Positions 15,814 to 23,523 are shown, numbered from the stretch's first letter. The stretch is DNA of 38,703 nucleotides from Candidatus Zhuqueibacterota bacterium (GCA_022616415.1 JAKEEU010000419.1:1-38703); one strand, 5' to 3'. The notes: generated from the letters alone by a model not told the origin. Made by a program: numbers and translations.

Positions 15814-16678
15814 TTGGCTGCGGCGCTGCGCCAGCGGCGCGGAGCTGCTGGCCACGTTGCGATATTTTGCAAAACCGCCTCAATCTTCGTTTGAACAGCA
15901 AATGATTGGTGCGCCTTTCTCCGCGCTGGATGGCCCGTGCGAGCGATGTTATCTCTATGCTCGTTGCGGGCCGGATGAGCTCTACTGCCGATTTTGCAAA
16001 ACCATTGTCGAGCGCGCCAAGCGTGTGGCCTTCATCTCACGCAAGTCCGCCATCGTTTGGGGCTTTGTTAATCATTTGCCCAAATCATGGCAGGAAGGAG
16101 ATGGCGTTTCCACTAAGCATATCGTTGGCAGCTACGTTCACGACGAGTATCGCTTTTTGGTAATGATGGGCCGGCGCAAGCTCAAGCCATGGCTGCAAAA
16201 CCTCATTCTTTATCATGGCGCCGATCTGAAGGGGCTTATTCAAATCTTTCCGCCGCTGGGCGCGAGAGGAAACATCAGCATGGGCGACATTTTCTGTTAT
16301 GCCACGCATTACGAGCCGCGCGTGCAGCTCGAACGCTTGCACGTTCAATTTTATTCATCACCATTTCACCTCTTGAAGCCGCGCGAGCGCGACCGGCAGG
16401 GCTTGCTCAATTTTGAGGCGGCAGAATTTTTAGGCTTACTCGAGATGACGGAAGTTTTCCGCGCGTTGCTGTATCCAGCGGAGCAGCGCCAGCTTCGCGA
16501 GTTGTTGGATTTGAGCAATCCGAAAGAAGAGCAGTTTTATTGGGGACGCTTTCTCGGGCAGTTGCACCAGGAGGCCAAAGACATGCTCTCAGCATGGCGC
16601 ATTCGCCAGTGGCCGAAAAGCCGAATCAAGCTGTTATATGAGTTGACCGATTATGCCGACCTCCCCGATTCCATTTAG
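15797..16678 (+). CDS. Cys-rich (zinc-ribbon-like) protein of the RAMP operon, unknown function
   Basis: Second gene of the operon, 293 residues, overlapping the RAMP gene by 17 nt and the Cas6-like gene by 26 nt, so the three are almost certainly co-translated. A cluster C48-x2-C51-x5-C57-x6-C64-x2-C67 (CERCYLYARC, then YCRFC) looks like a zinc-binding site. The rest is alpha/beta, with KHIVGSYVHDEYRFLVMMGR in the middle and a helical C-terminus (LRELLDLSNPKEEQFYWG). No nuclease, polymerase or HD motif is visible. I do not recognise the family. Its place suggests a structural subunit or an RNA/DNA-binding partner of the RAMP protein. Confidence 0.75.
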   Translation: MLNTFDWLRRCASGAELLATLRYFAKPPQSSFEQQMIGAPFSALDGPCERCYLYARCGPDELYCRFCKTIVERAKRVAFISRKSAIVWGFVNHLPKSWQEGDGVSTKHIVGSYVHDEYRFLVMMGRRKLKPWLQNLILYHGADLKGLIQIFPPLGARGNISMGDIFCYATHYEPRVQLERLHVQFYSSPFHLLKPRERDRQGLLNFEAAEFLGLLEMTEVFRALLYPAEQRQLRELLDLSNPKEEQFYWGRFLGQLHQEAKDMLSAWRIRQWPKSRIKLLYELTDYADLPDSI

Positions 16679-17642
16679 TTTGCTGCGTTATTTGATTGTG
16701 TGGAAGGCCAACAGCTCTTTGGTCTCGTTGTCCCGATATTTTCCCATTGAGTTATCCTTCGTTCTCGGAACGATCATAGCGAATCGCTTGGCAACGCACG
16801 AGGCCGGCCCGTGGCACAAGGCGCTGGCGCCGTTGGCGGAGTATTATGCGGAAATTTCGGCAAAGAACCAAAAGGTGATGAAGCCTTTTCCGGCAACGGC
16901 ATGGCCGATTGAAACGGTATTGTTGCCTTATCCCTCGAAACGAGCTTTTGGAAAGGACGAATTAATTCTTTGGGAGCTTAAGCTGCTGGGTGAGAGTGCG
17001 GACCATGGCCTTTTTCTCGAGCTGATTTTACCGGCGATGGAGGAAGCCGGTTACACTGCCGATACGCAATGGAATCGCCCCAACCGGCTGTGGGGCCATT
17101 TTGAGATCAATGCCGTTTATGTGGCCAAAGGCGAGAGATGGGAACCGTTGGTGACGGACGGCAGACTGGATCTGCGCTATCGTCCGACGCCGATTCAATG
17201 GGCCGAGGGGTTGACGTTCACCGCGCCGGAGCGCCGGACTTTCCGCAGTTTGAATTGGCTGACCACTGTTGATTTGAGCGAGAACATCGGCTCATTTCAT
17301 TCATCAAACAAAACGCCCGAAACCTTGCACGTTATTCCGGATGCGCTCATCACGCGCGCGAGCCGCTTGATCCCAGGCCGCCACAAATCTCGCGAAGGCG
17401 TGATGGCCATCTTGAACGCTGAAGAGCAAGCTTCTCTCCAACGCGCGTTGGAAGAATCGGCGCGCCTTCAGCTTCTCCACAACAATCTCCAACCCGCGCC
17501 GGCGAATTGGCCAGGCGCGTGGAGCGGAACGCAAACCTACGCGCCCATTCCGGCGGCGCTCATTCCTTACCTTGAATTGGCTTCAATTCTTCACATCGGG
17601 AAACACACGCACTTTGGGTGCGGGACGTTTAAACTCAGTTGA
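16653..17642 (+). CDS. Cas6-like RAMP protein (C-terminal Cas6 domain)
   Basis: Cas6 enzymes cut CRISPR precursor RNA within the repeat. The last 45 residues (PYLELASILHIGKHTHFGCG, then TFKLS) match the Cas6 C-terminal domain with its Gly-rich loop: helix, HIGK, then FGxGxxxL. Upstream, GLTFTAPERRTFRSLNWLT and GHFEINAVYVAKGE are compatible with the first ferredoxin-like fold. At 329 residues it is longer than many Cas6 proteins. A catalytic His cannot be assigned by eye. It overlaps the Cys-rich gene by 26 nt and is the last gene of the operon; no array follows within the window. It could process an array elsewhere or be a structural RAMP subunit. Confidence 0.7.
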   Translation: MPTSPIPFSLLRYLIVWKANSSLVSLSRYFPIELSFVLGTIIANRLATHEAGPWHKALAPLAEYYAEISAKNQKVMKPFPATAWPIETVLLPYPSKRAFGKDELILWELKLLGESADHGLFLELILPAMEEAGYTADTQWNRPNRLWGHFEINAVYVAKGERWEPLVTDGRLDLRYRPTPIQWAEGLTFTAPERRTFRSLNWLTTVDLSENIGSFHSSNKTPETLHVIPDALITRASRLIPGRHKSREGVMAILNAEEQASLQRALEESARLQLLHNNLQPAPANWPGAWSGTQTYAPIPAALIPYLELASILHIGKHTHFGCGTFKLS

Positions 17643-17669
17643 GTTGAAAAACCATCCCAATTCCTCGTC

Positions 17670-17698
17670 TTGCTTTTGGCCATCTTTTTGTGTATATT
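17670..17698 (+). promoter_or_regulatory. candidate sigma-70 promoter of the toxin-antitoxin cluster
   Basis: TTGCTT (17670-17675) and TATATT (17693-17698) are separated by 17 nt. The start codon of the first antitoxin-like gene is 31 nt further on. The same kind of pair lies before the Uma2 gene (18812-18840). Confidence 0.5.
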
Positions 17699-17729
17699 CA
17701 AAAATGAAAAGCAACCGAAGGAGTGTCAA

Positions 17730-18032
17730 ATGACTGTCAACGTATTGGTTCAGCCAAACCCTGAAAAGGGTTACACCGCCACTGTGCTCGGTTGGGCGGA
17801 TTTAGTCGTCGAGGCGCAGACAAAAGAAGAAGCTCTGGAAAAAGTCAGAGCAGAGTTGGCAAACAGGCTTGCGAAAGGCGAGATCATTAGCCTCCAGATT
17901 GAGCCTGCGAATGGCGAGCATCCGTGGATGAAATTTGCCGGCATGTGGAAAGATGACTCGATGTTTGATGAAGTGCTGGAAGATATCAAAGCGTATCGTA
18001 AAAAGATTGACAAAGAATGGAATCAAGCTTGA
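17730..18032 (+). CDS. HicB-like small antitoxin-type protein, copy 1
   Basis: The 100-residue product begins with a beta-alpha-beta segment (VNVLVQPNPEKGYTATVLGW, then KEEALEKVRAELANRL) like the HicB/UPF0150 fold. It ends in a helical stretch with PWMKFAGMW, a motif often seen in small antitoxins paired with PIN toxins. AAGGAG at 17718-17723 supports ATG 17730. A paralogue follows 19 nt downstream and a PIN toxin gene after that, so this is probably the antitoxin part of a VapBC-like module. Function inferred from fold and position. Confidence 0.75.
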   Translation: MTVNVLVQPNPEKGYTATVLGWADLVVEAQTKEEALEKVRAELANRLAKGEIISLQIEPANGEHPWMKFAGMWKDDSMFDEVLEDIKAYRKKIDKEWNQA

Positions 18033-18051
18033 GTTAACGGAGTGTAAACAA

Positions 18052-18351
18052 ATGAAAGTTAATGTCCTTCTTCAAAATAATATACCCGAGGGTTACGTTG
18101 CTACCGTCCTTGGATGGCCCGATCTGATGATCAGGGGAAAAACTGAGGAAGAAGCACTTGACAAAGTTCGTCATGCTGTGACAAGCCGGTTACAACAATC
18201 AAAAGTTGTGACCCTCGATATCCCGTTTGACGAATCGAACGACCCTTGGATGAAGTTCGCCGGCATGTGGGAAAATGATCCCACCTTCGATGATTTCATG
18301 GCGGAAATCGCTGCTTACCGGCGAGAACTTGATGAGCAGGAAAGGGTTTGA
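18052..18351 (+). CDS. HicB-like small antitoxin-type protein, copy 2
   Basis: The 99-residue paralogue of the previous gene shares VNVLLQ, EGYVATVLGWPDLM, EEEALDKVR and the PWMKFAGMW motif. CGGAG at 18038-18042 supports ATG 18052. Its TGA overlaps the ATG of the vapC gene (TGATG at 18349-18353), so this copy is the translationally coupled partner of the toxin. Two tandem antitoxin copies before one toxin point to a local duplication. Confidence 0.78.
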   Translation: MKVNVLLQNNIPEGYVATVLGWPDLMIRGKTEEEALDKVRHAVTSRLQQSKVVTLDIPFDESNDPWMKFAGMWENDPTFDDFMAEIAAYRRELDEQERV

Positions 18352-18767
18352 TGCTTTATATACTCGACACAGATCACCTCAGTTTATTCCAACGCCGGCA
18401 TCCTCAAGTTGTTGCTAGAATTCAAGCAACACCGCTGCCTTAACGTGCGATCACAATTATCACGGTTGAGGAACAATTACGTGGTCGTTTGAGTCAAATC
18501 AGAAATGCTCGTAATGCAGAATCGCATATTCGCGCATGCGCAGCTTTGAACGACGTCATTCGGCTATTTGCGAGCATACGCATATTGGATTATGATGAGG
18601 AGGCAAATGGTCGCTACGAGGCTTTTCGCCAAACGAAGATCCGCATTGGCAGCCAAGATTTGCGGATCGCTGCCATTGCCTTGGCCACGGGCAGCATTCT
18701 CGTAACCCGCAACCGCTCGGATTTTGAAAAAGTGCCCGACCTGATGATCGAAGATTGGTCTGTGTAA
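18351..18767 (+). pseudogene. vapC: VapC-type PIN domain toxin interrupted by an in-frame TAA
   Basis: PIN toxins cut tRNA or other RNA and are held in check by an antitoxin. The reading frame starts LYILDTDHLSLFQRRHPQVV, with the PIN acidic residues Asp6 and Asp8. It meets TAA at 18441-18443 (codon 31) and then continues in the same frame with ITIITVEEQLRGRLSQI, SQDLRIAAIAL and LVTRNRSDFEKVPDL. The full frame would be 138 residues, a normal PIN length, and every expected acidic site is present. A single base change (for example CAA to TAA) explains the stop. The downstream part could be restarted at TTG 18489, but it would lack the first catalytic Asp. The toxin is probably inactive unless the stop is read through. 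Confidence 0.88.
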
Positions 18768-18811
18768 ATTCGGTTTGAGGATTACAGTCAAACGTTCGGG
18801 GCGATAAAGGC

Positions 18812-18840
18812 TTGCGCTTTGTTGACAAATATGCTATATT
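18812..18840 (+). promoter_or_regulatory. candidate sigma-70 promoter of the Uma2 gene
   Basis: TTGCGC (18812-18817) and TATATT (18835-18840) are separated by 17 nt, followed by a leader of about 50 nt to ATG 18892. Confidence 0.45.
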
Positions 18841-18891
18841 GCTGGTCATAAGCAAGTGTCGCCAAATCACCAAACTTTTTGAGATATACTC

Positions 18892-19542
18892 ATGTCTGAT
18901 TCGATTTTGATCGCACCAGCGGAAATGCGAGAAGCAGATGCCGCCATAAACAGATATAGCACTGGCGAGGAGTTGCCGCTCGAGCAGCGCACCGACGTGA
19001 CCGTCGATGAGCTGGAAAAGCTCTCATTGCCTTTTCCTGCCGAACTTTATAACGGGAGGGTGGTATTTAAAATGCCTAATTTCGCTCACGCCATCATTCA
19101 AAACAACATTGGAAAAAAGATCGGAAATTATTTGGATGAGCATCCGATCGGCCTGGTTGGCGGCGACGCCAACTTTCGTTTGTGGCCTGAACGTGACCGC
19201 GAATCGCGTGCACCGGATATCTCCTTCATTTTGAAAGAACGGCTGCCGAAAAACCTTTTTCGCTTTTTGCCCATGGCGCCGGATTTGGCGGTCGAAATTC
19301 TTTCTCCTGATGACAGTTTTATGCGGGTGATGGAAAAGGTGGACGAGTATCTCCGTCTAGGCGTCAAAATCGTATGGGTCGTGATTGCCAGCACCCGGGA
19401 AGTGCTGGTTTGCACCGCTAAAGGCAAATATAGCGTCCGCGACAAGCTGACGGCGCCGGAACTTTTGCCAGGCTTTGAATTGCCCGTGCAGGATATTTTC
19501 ACCGGAATTGAAATGAGTGCGGAAGAGGAAGCAACGCCATGA
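18892..19542 (+). CDS. Uma2 family (DUF820) PD-(D/E)xK nuclease-like protein
   Basis: Uma2 proteins are small restriction-endonuclease-fold proteins, often multi-copy, with mostly unknown targets. The 216-residue sequence has ELYNGRVVFKMPNFAHAIIQ, then RAPDISFILKERLP (Asp109) and APDLAVEILSPDD (Glu135), followed by KVDEYLRLGVKIVWVV. This is the usual order of the Uma2 core with its catalytic Asp and Glu. The last 25 residues are a charged tail after the conserved LLPGFELPVQDIF. It lies just behind the toxin-antitoxin genes but has its own promoter. Confidence 0.9.
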   Translation: MSDSILIAPAEMREADAAINRYSTGEELPLEQRTDVTVDELEKLSLPFPAELYNGRVVFKMPNFAHAIIQNNIGKKIGNYLDEHPIGLVGGDANFRLWPERDRESRAPDISFILKERLPKNLFRFLPMAPDLAVEILSPDDSFMRVMEKVDEYLRLGVKIVWVVIASTREVLVCTAKGKYSVRDKLTAPELLPGFELPVQDIFTGIEMSAEEEATP

Positions 19543-19543
19543 C

Positions 19544-19765
19544 ATGAATCACCTGCGCCAAACGGAGGTTCGCCGGCTTCAAAAAACTTTTGGCCGCTTT
19601 CTGATTTACGCCTGCCTACTCGCCCTCGCCGTATCCATGCTTGTCCCCTTTCTTTGGATGTTTGCCACTTCGCTGATGGATGATTTGGAAGTTTACAGCT
19701 TTCCGCCGAAATTCATTCCCAAGAAATTTTTATGGAGTATGACTATAATTTACTCTGCACTTTAG
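19544..19765 (+). pseudogene. N-terminal fragment of a MalG/UgpE-type carbohydrate ABC permease
   Basis: The first 60 residues are a membrane helix (FLIYACLLALAVSMLVPFLW) followed by MFATSLMDDLEVYSFPPKFIP, the classical start of sugar ABC permeases. After FIPKKFLW (about 19735) the sequence turns into unrelated AT-rich DNA and stops at 19765. About 200 C-terminal residues with the EAA loop are missing and were not found elsewhere in the window. The breakpoint marks the left edge of the foreign block. Confidence 0.8.
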
Positions 19766-19799
19766 CATATTCCAAATGGATAAAGTCCAGCTAATCTCT

Positions 19800-19897
19800 A
19801 TAGTATTTTTATTATGTCGAAGTTGGATTTTGCGAAAATAAAGGTCAATGAAAAAAAAGACGATAGTTGCCCCGATTGCCAGCAATAAAAGTTTGGT
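19800..19897 (-). pseudogene. degenerate partial copy of the neighbouring membrane-protein gene
   Basis: This stretch is about 85% identical by eye to 20083-20182. Both contain TTTTTATTATGTCGAAGTTG and a near-identical GCCAGCAATAA. On the minus strand it encodes the second membrane helix (LLLAIGATI, then FRKIQLRHNKN) of the intact gene next to it. It has no start or end, so it is a truncated duplicate. Confidence 0.8.
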
Positions 19898-19903
19898 TTT
19901 TCC

Positions 19904-20332
19904 CTAGGAATTAACCAGCCATATAATAATCAGTGTTAACAGCAGAAAGCCGTAAACTCCGATCGTATAACCGTGGTCTATCAGACTTTGTCGGAATTTA
20001 CCTCTTACAGGAATCTCTTTTGCCCACAGCTTATCCCAGACTTCGACATCTCCGATTGACTTCAGGTATCTTCTAATTTCTGTGGTGTTTTTATTATGTC
20101 GAAGTTGGATTTTGCGGAAATAGATGTCAATCAAGAAAAAGATGATGGTTGCGCCGATAGCCAGCAATAAGAAAGTGGTTCCTTCCTTGAATTTGTTCTC
20201 AAAAACAAAACCAATCATCACGATACCTAATGTTGTCGTCCATACTTTTATGTTGAAGAGAATGGTATCGAGATGATTGACTCTGTTCGTCTCAATTTCA
20301 AGTATCTTGAGCAATTTGTCTTCTTCATTCAT
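19904..20332 (-). CDS. small membrane protein, three predicted TM helices
   Basis: The 142-residue protein begins with a charged helix (NEEDKLLKILEIETNRVNHL). Two membrane helices (VWTTTLGIVMIGFVF and FLLLAIGATIIFFLIDIYF) follow, then a polar loop and a C-terminal helix (YGFLLLTLIIIWLV). This two-plus-one topology resembles SLATT-like membrane effectors of defence and signalling loci, but no signature proves it. GGATGAG before ATG 20332 is a fair ribosome site. It follows another small membrane gene by 43 nt on the same strand. Confidence 0.6.
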   Translation of the reverse strand: MNEEDKLLKILEIETNRVNHLDTILFNIKVWTTTLGIVMIGFVFENKFKEGTTFLLLAIGATIIFFLIDIYFRKIQLRHNKNTTEIRRYLKSIGDVEVWDKLWAKEIPVRGKFRQSLIDHGYTIGVYGFLLLTLIIIWLVNS

Positions 20333-20375
20333 TTGAACTCATCCTTTTCACAGTATTCACTAAACCGGAAACCCG

Positions 20376-20672
20376 CTATGGATTCATGGATATTAAGATG
20401 AGTCCAAAACCTAAAATGACAACAATAACATGCAAGGTAACCCAGAGATGACGCTCATAAATCCGTCTGGCCAGAATTGGCCCCACCTCTTCTGCTGCAA
20501 CGTCCTCCGCATGTTTTTCGTATGCGTCTCGTGGTTTTAGCAACGGCACTATTTTGGTTAATTCTTCCTGGTATTGCAGCGCAATACTCTGCCAATAGTG
20601 ATATCTTTCTTGCTGCTTCCGCAGCCAAACCACGCCCCAAATACCAATCACACAGACAGGGATTGGCGCCAC
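20376..20672 (-). CDS. small membrane protein of unknown function, start uncertain
   Basis: The frame is open from a TTG at 20756, but its first 28 codons overlap the former 3' end of the pectate-lyase-fold gene, so GTG 20672 is chosen. The product would have 98 residues, with helices PIPVCVIGIWGVVWL and LWVTLHVIVVILGFGLILI around a charged region (RKQQERYHYWQSIALQYQEE). No family recognised. It is probably co-transcribed with the membrane protein downstream. Confidence 0.45.
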   Translation of the reverse strand: MAPIPVCVIGIWGVVWLRKQQERYHYWQSIALQYQEELTKIVPLLKPRDAYEKHAEDVAAEEVGPILARRIYERHLWVTLHVIVVILGFGLILISMNP

Positions 20673-20762
20673 TTTTCGGTAGAGTAATTTGATACAAATC
20701 AGCGAGTCCAAATGACAAATACAGCAATATCTATCCCCTGGCCGAGCTGATTGCAAATACTA

Positions 20763-22028
20763 GTCGATTGATTCCTAATTAACATAGCAATGATGTCCAA
20801 CAATTTTACACAACAGACAATTCATCGAGTTTATATTTCCATTTGAATACAACTGGCGTCTCATTGATTTCATCGAGATATTTTAGGAGGCGCTGGACTA
20901 ATTCCTCTTTCGAGCTGACCCTGATGCCACGTAAAAGTTGACGGGTCATTTTACTAAAAAATGTTTCAATGATGTTTAACCACGACCCGTGCGTCGGGGT
21001 AAAAACAAATTCGAACCGATTGGGTATGGTTGCCAAATACTTTCTCGTTTCTTTGGAAATGTGTGCGGAATGGTTATCCAAAATAATTCTGATTTTCATT
21101 TCTTTTGGGTAAAAGGAATCCAGGTGTTGAAGCATTTCAATAAATTCCCGACTACGATGCCGATTTCTGACTAAACCATGAACACGTCCACTAAAGAGGT
21201 CGATGGCACCGAGTAAAGAAACAGTTCCCAGGCGTTTGTATTCATAGTCTCGTCCCACGCGCGCGTGACGGCCTGGTACCGGGCTCAAGTCGGGAGCGAT
21301 ATTCGCGGTCGCTTGAATACCGGGTTTTTCATCATAGCTCAGCGTGACGACATACTGCGTTTTACCATTTGCATAACATTTTTTGAACAGCTCAACTTCT
21401 TTATAAACATGCAATACTTGCACCATTTTCTCGTCAAAATTTGGGTCGCGGCGCTCAAGATAATAGTCAATTTTATGTGGTTGAATCGGGGCTTTGGATA
21501 AGATCTTGGAAACCGTGCCTCGACCTAATTTTGCTAATGATGGATGTCCTGCTTTTTGACAATGTTCTCGAATGTGCTTGGTCAAACTGCGGGTCGTCCA
21601 AAGTTCAGCGGCATATCCGAGTTCTTTCGGTTTTTGACAAGCAATTGAGACGGCCCAAGTTTTGGCTTCCGGTGTAATCGTTGGCGTTTTTCCTTTTCGT
21701 GGCAGGTCGTTCAGTGCGACCTCGACACCGCAAGCGAGAGCTTTACTAATACACCGTTCCACTTTGGGACGATTGGTGTTTAATTGTGCGGCGATGCTGG
21801 AAATCGTTTCGTTTTGATGATAAGCCAACAACATCTTCGCACGTTCTATCCGCGCCACGCTCTCAGTTCGTGCACGGATAATACGATCAAGCTTTTCAAT
21901 CTCCTCAACGGACAAGTTGAGCTTAGCGCGGTGGCTGGCAAATGGCATCGGTTCCTCCTCTGGTTGAGTCGGAACCTAATATACAACTAAAAAAGCTCTA
22001 TTGCAACGTTAATTTGGAATCGATCTAC
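20763..22028 (-). mobile_element. IS630-family insertion sequence, about 1266 bp
   Basis: Terminal inverted repeats begin GTCGATTGATTCCTAATTAA on the left (20763 on) and, read inward from 22028, GTAGATCGATTCCAAATTAA on the right, agreeing at 16 of 20 positions. Both ends are bordered by TA inside CTAG (20761-20762 and 22029-22030), the TA target duplication of IS630/Tc1 elements. One full-length transposase gene lies inside, so the copy may be active. Confidence 0.9.
20806..21948 (-). CDS. IS630 family transposase
   Basis: The DDE transposase has 380 residues. The N-terminal helix-turn-helix part (RAKMLLAYHQNETISSIAAQ) precedes a winged segment (LPRKGKTPTITPEA). The catalytic triad is visible as Asp206 in SYDEKPGIQ, Asp291 in ILDNHSAH and Glu328 in GSWLNIIETFF, the IS630 spacing. 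GAGGAGG stands 5 nt before ATG 21948. No frameshift or internal stop. Confidence 0.95.
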   Translation of the reverse strand: MPFASHRAKLNLSVEEIEKLDRIIRARTESVARIERAKMLLAYHQNETISSIAAQLNTNRPKVERCISKALACGVEVALNDLPRKGKTPTITPEAKTWAVSIACQKPKELGYAAELWTTRSLTKHIREHCQKAGHPSLAKLGRGTVSKILSKAPIQPHKIDYYLERRDPNFDEKMVQVLHVYKEVELFKKCYANGKTQYVVTLSYDEKPGIQATANIAPDLSPVPGRHARVGRDYEYKRLGTVSLLGAIDLFSGRVHGLVRNRHRSREFIEMLQHLDSFYPKEMKIRIILDNHSAHISKETRKYLATIPNRFEFVFTPTHGSWLNIIETFFSKMTRQLLRGIRVSSKEELVQRLLKYLDEINETPVVFKWKYKLDELSVV

Positions 22029-23520
22029 TAGTTGCCCCGGTATGAAGCACTGTCAACTTGCCATCCACATTCCCGACGCCAAAGTTAGCGGTGCCGGATA
22101 CCAGGATCGCATCATGTGCAGTGTCGATCACCTGGCCGCCGGCGCTAATTGGCCCTGCCGAGCTGTAAGCAGATACGAAAATCATTGCCGCCTTGCGCCC
22201 GTAGTTGTTACTGGCCGGAAGGGTAAGCTGCTCATCATCGGCCAGGGCGCCGCTATAGCTCCAAACATGGGTTCCGCCAAACAGTTGCAGTGCCTGGGAG
22301 GGGAGGTTTCCAACCTCCTTGATATAATAGGCAGTGTCCGGCACTGGTGAGCCGCTCTGCAGCCGGTTAAAGGCGATTTTTTCCTGCATGTTGGGCATGC
22401 ACACGGTAGAATTCACGCCCATGAGAACCTGATCGAGGGATAGCTCCGCAACTTCATCGATATCCAGAGCCACCCGGGAACCGTTATGAATAACGTGGCG
22501 CAGGGTAACCCGGTTGATGTTGCGTAAGAAGAACCCGCCCTGCCCGTTGTCAGCCACCATATTCTCAATGAGAAGGTCTTGCAGTTTGGCGTTTCGCTCA
22601 ATATAGACTGAATAGCCGTCAGGATCGGTGTTTTGCTCGGTACGGACGTTCTTAAAGGCCAGGGCAAGGCTTACGCTGGTTGTTTGTGTATCCTTCCAAT
22701 AAAGCCCATAGGTTCCCAGCACCCAGGCTTGAAATCCATCGAATACCACATTCTGTAGATTGACGCCGTCTTCTATAAAAATACAGGGGTGCCGGGCCCC
22801 TTCTGTAACCAGCAAGTACAAATTGCTGAAGTGAAAATGGTCAAGATCATTGCTGGGATTCTGATCATTCGGTTCAATAACCAGCGGGAGATCGGCAGTG
22901 ATTTGTAGATTATCGATCAGCCCCGTCTCCCGGCCGCGAATGCGCAGTCCGACGCTATTGCCGTTTCCGGTCCAGGGCGCAATAATCAGATCTTTGACGA
23001 TCATATTGCTGGTGTCTTTTAACTCGATTGCGGTTTTGGTTAATCCTGTGTCATTGCTACTGACGAGCGCCATATCCCGAATGGCGCACTGCCAGGATAC
23101 GCCGGCGCATCCGCGGTCGAATTTGAACAGCGTTTGATTATCCTGGGTGGGGTTCAAGCAAACATGCGTGGCGTACCGGCCGGCGCCCTGCAGCGTTACC
23201 CGGATACCGCTTATGAGAATTTGCGAAGTCACTTCATAAACCCCGGCAGGGAAAAAGACCAAGCCTCCTTCTCTGCCAATCGTCTGTGGGACACTGTTGA
23301 TGGCCGTCTGGATGGCAACTGTATCATCATGAATGCCGTCGCCGACAGCGCCAAAATCCTTGACACTTATTGTTTCCGCTAACTTGTCGTGAACGGTCCT
23401 TGGGGCTGTGTTTGCGAGAGACTGTCTAAATCCGATTAGGGCGTCTCCTTTCGCAGGGTTAGCAGTATTGGCTAATTCTGGGAGGACGCAGTTCTTGATT
23501 AGATTGCAAAGTGAACTCAT
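22009..23520 (-). CDS. pectate-lyase-fold (beta-helix) protein, C-terminus changed by IS630
   Basis: After a short N-terminal arm, the motif SVKDFGAVGDGIHDDTVAIQ is the classic start of the pectate_lyase_3/GH28-like parallel beta-helix, as found in polysaccharide-degrading enzymes and phage tailspikes. Beta-helix rungs continue to about residue 400 (for example NMIVKDLIIAPWTG, GLIDNLQITADLP), followed by a beta-sandwich-like C-terminus. No signal peptide is seen. The last residues SRSIPN come from the IS end. Removing the element rejoins GAT-S with ICNQLGQGIDIAVFVIWTR and a TGA at 20699-20701, so the original was about 14 residues longer. The IS-altered protein may still fold. GGAGATAG precedes ATG 23520. 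The catalytic residues are unknown. Confidence 0.8.
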   Translation of the reverse strand: MSSLCNLIKNCVLPELANTANPAKGDALIGFRQSLANTAPRTVHDKLAETISVKDFGAVGDGIHDDTVAIQTAINSVPQTIGREGGLVFFPAGVYEVTSQILISGIRVTLQGAGRYATHVCLNPTQDNQTLFKFDRGCAGVSWQCAIRDMALVSSNDTGLTKTAIELKDTSNMIVKDLIIAPWTGNGNSVGLRIRGRETGLIDNLQITADLPLVIEPNDQNPSNDLDHFHFSNLYLLVTEGARHPCIFIEDGVNLQNVVFDGFQAWVLGTYGLYWKDTQTTSVSLALAFKNVRTEQNTDPDGYSVYIERNAKLQDLLIENMVADNGQGGFFLRNINRVTLRHVIHNGSRVALDIDEVAELSLDQVLMGVNSTVCMPNMQEKIAFNRLQSGSPVPDTAYYIKEVGNLPSQALQLFGGTHVWSYSGALADDEQLTLPASNNYGRKAAMIFVSAYSSAGPISAGGQVIDTAHDAILVSGTANFGVGNVDGKLTVLHTGATSRSIPN

Positions 23521-23523
23521 TTT

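Noticed and set aside
12589..17642. Complete type III CRISPR-Cas locus
   Set aside because: No cas10 (GGDD or HD motif), cas1, cas2 or repeat-spacer array was found on either side, so only a RAMP operon is claimed.
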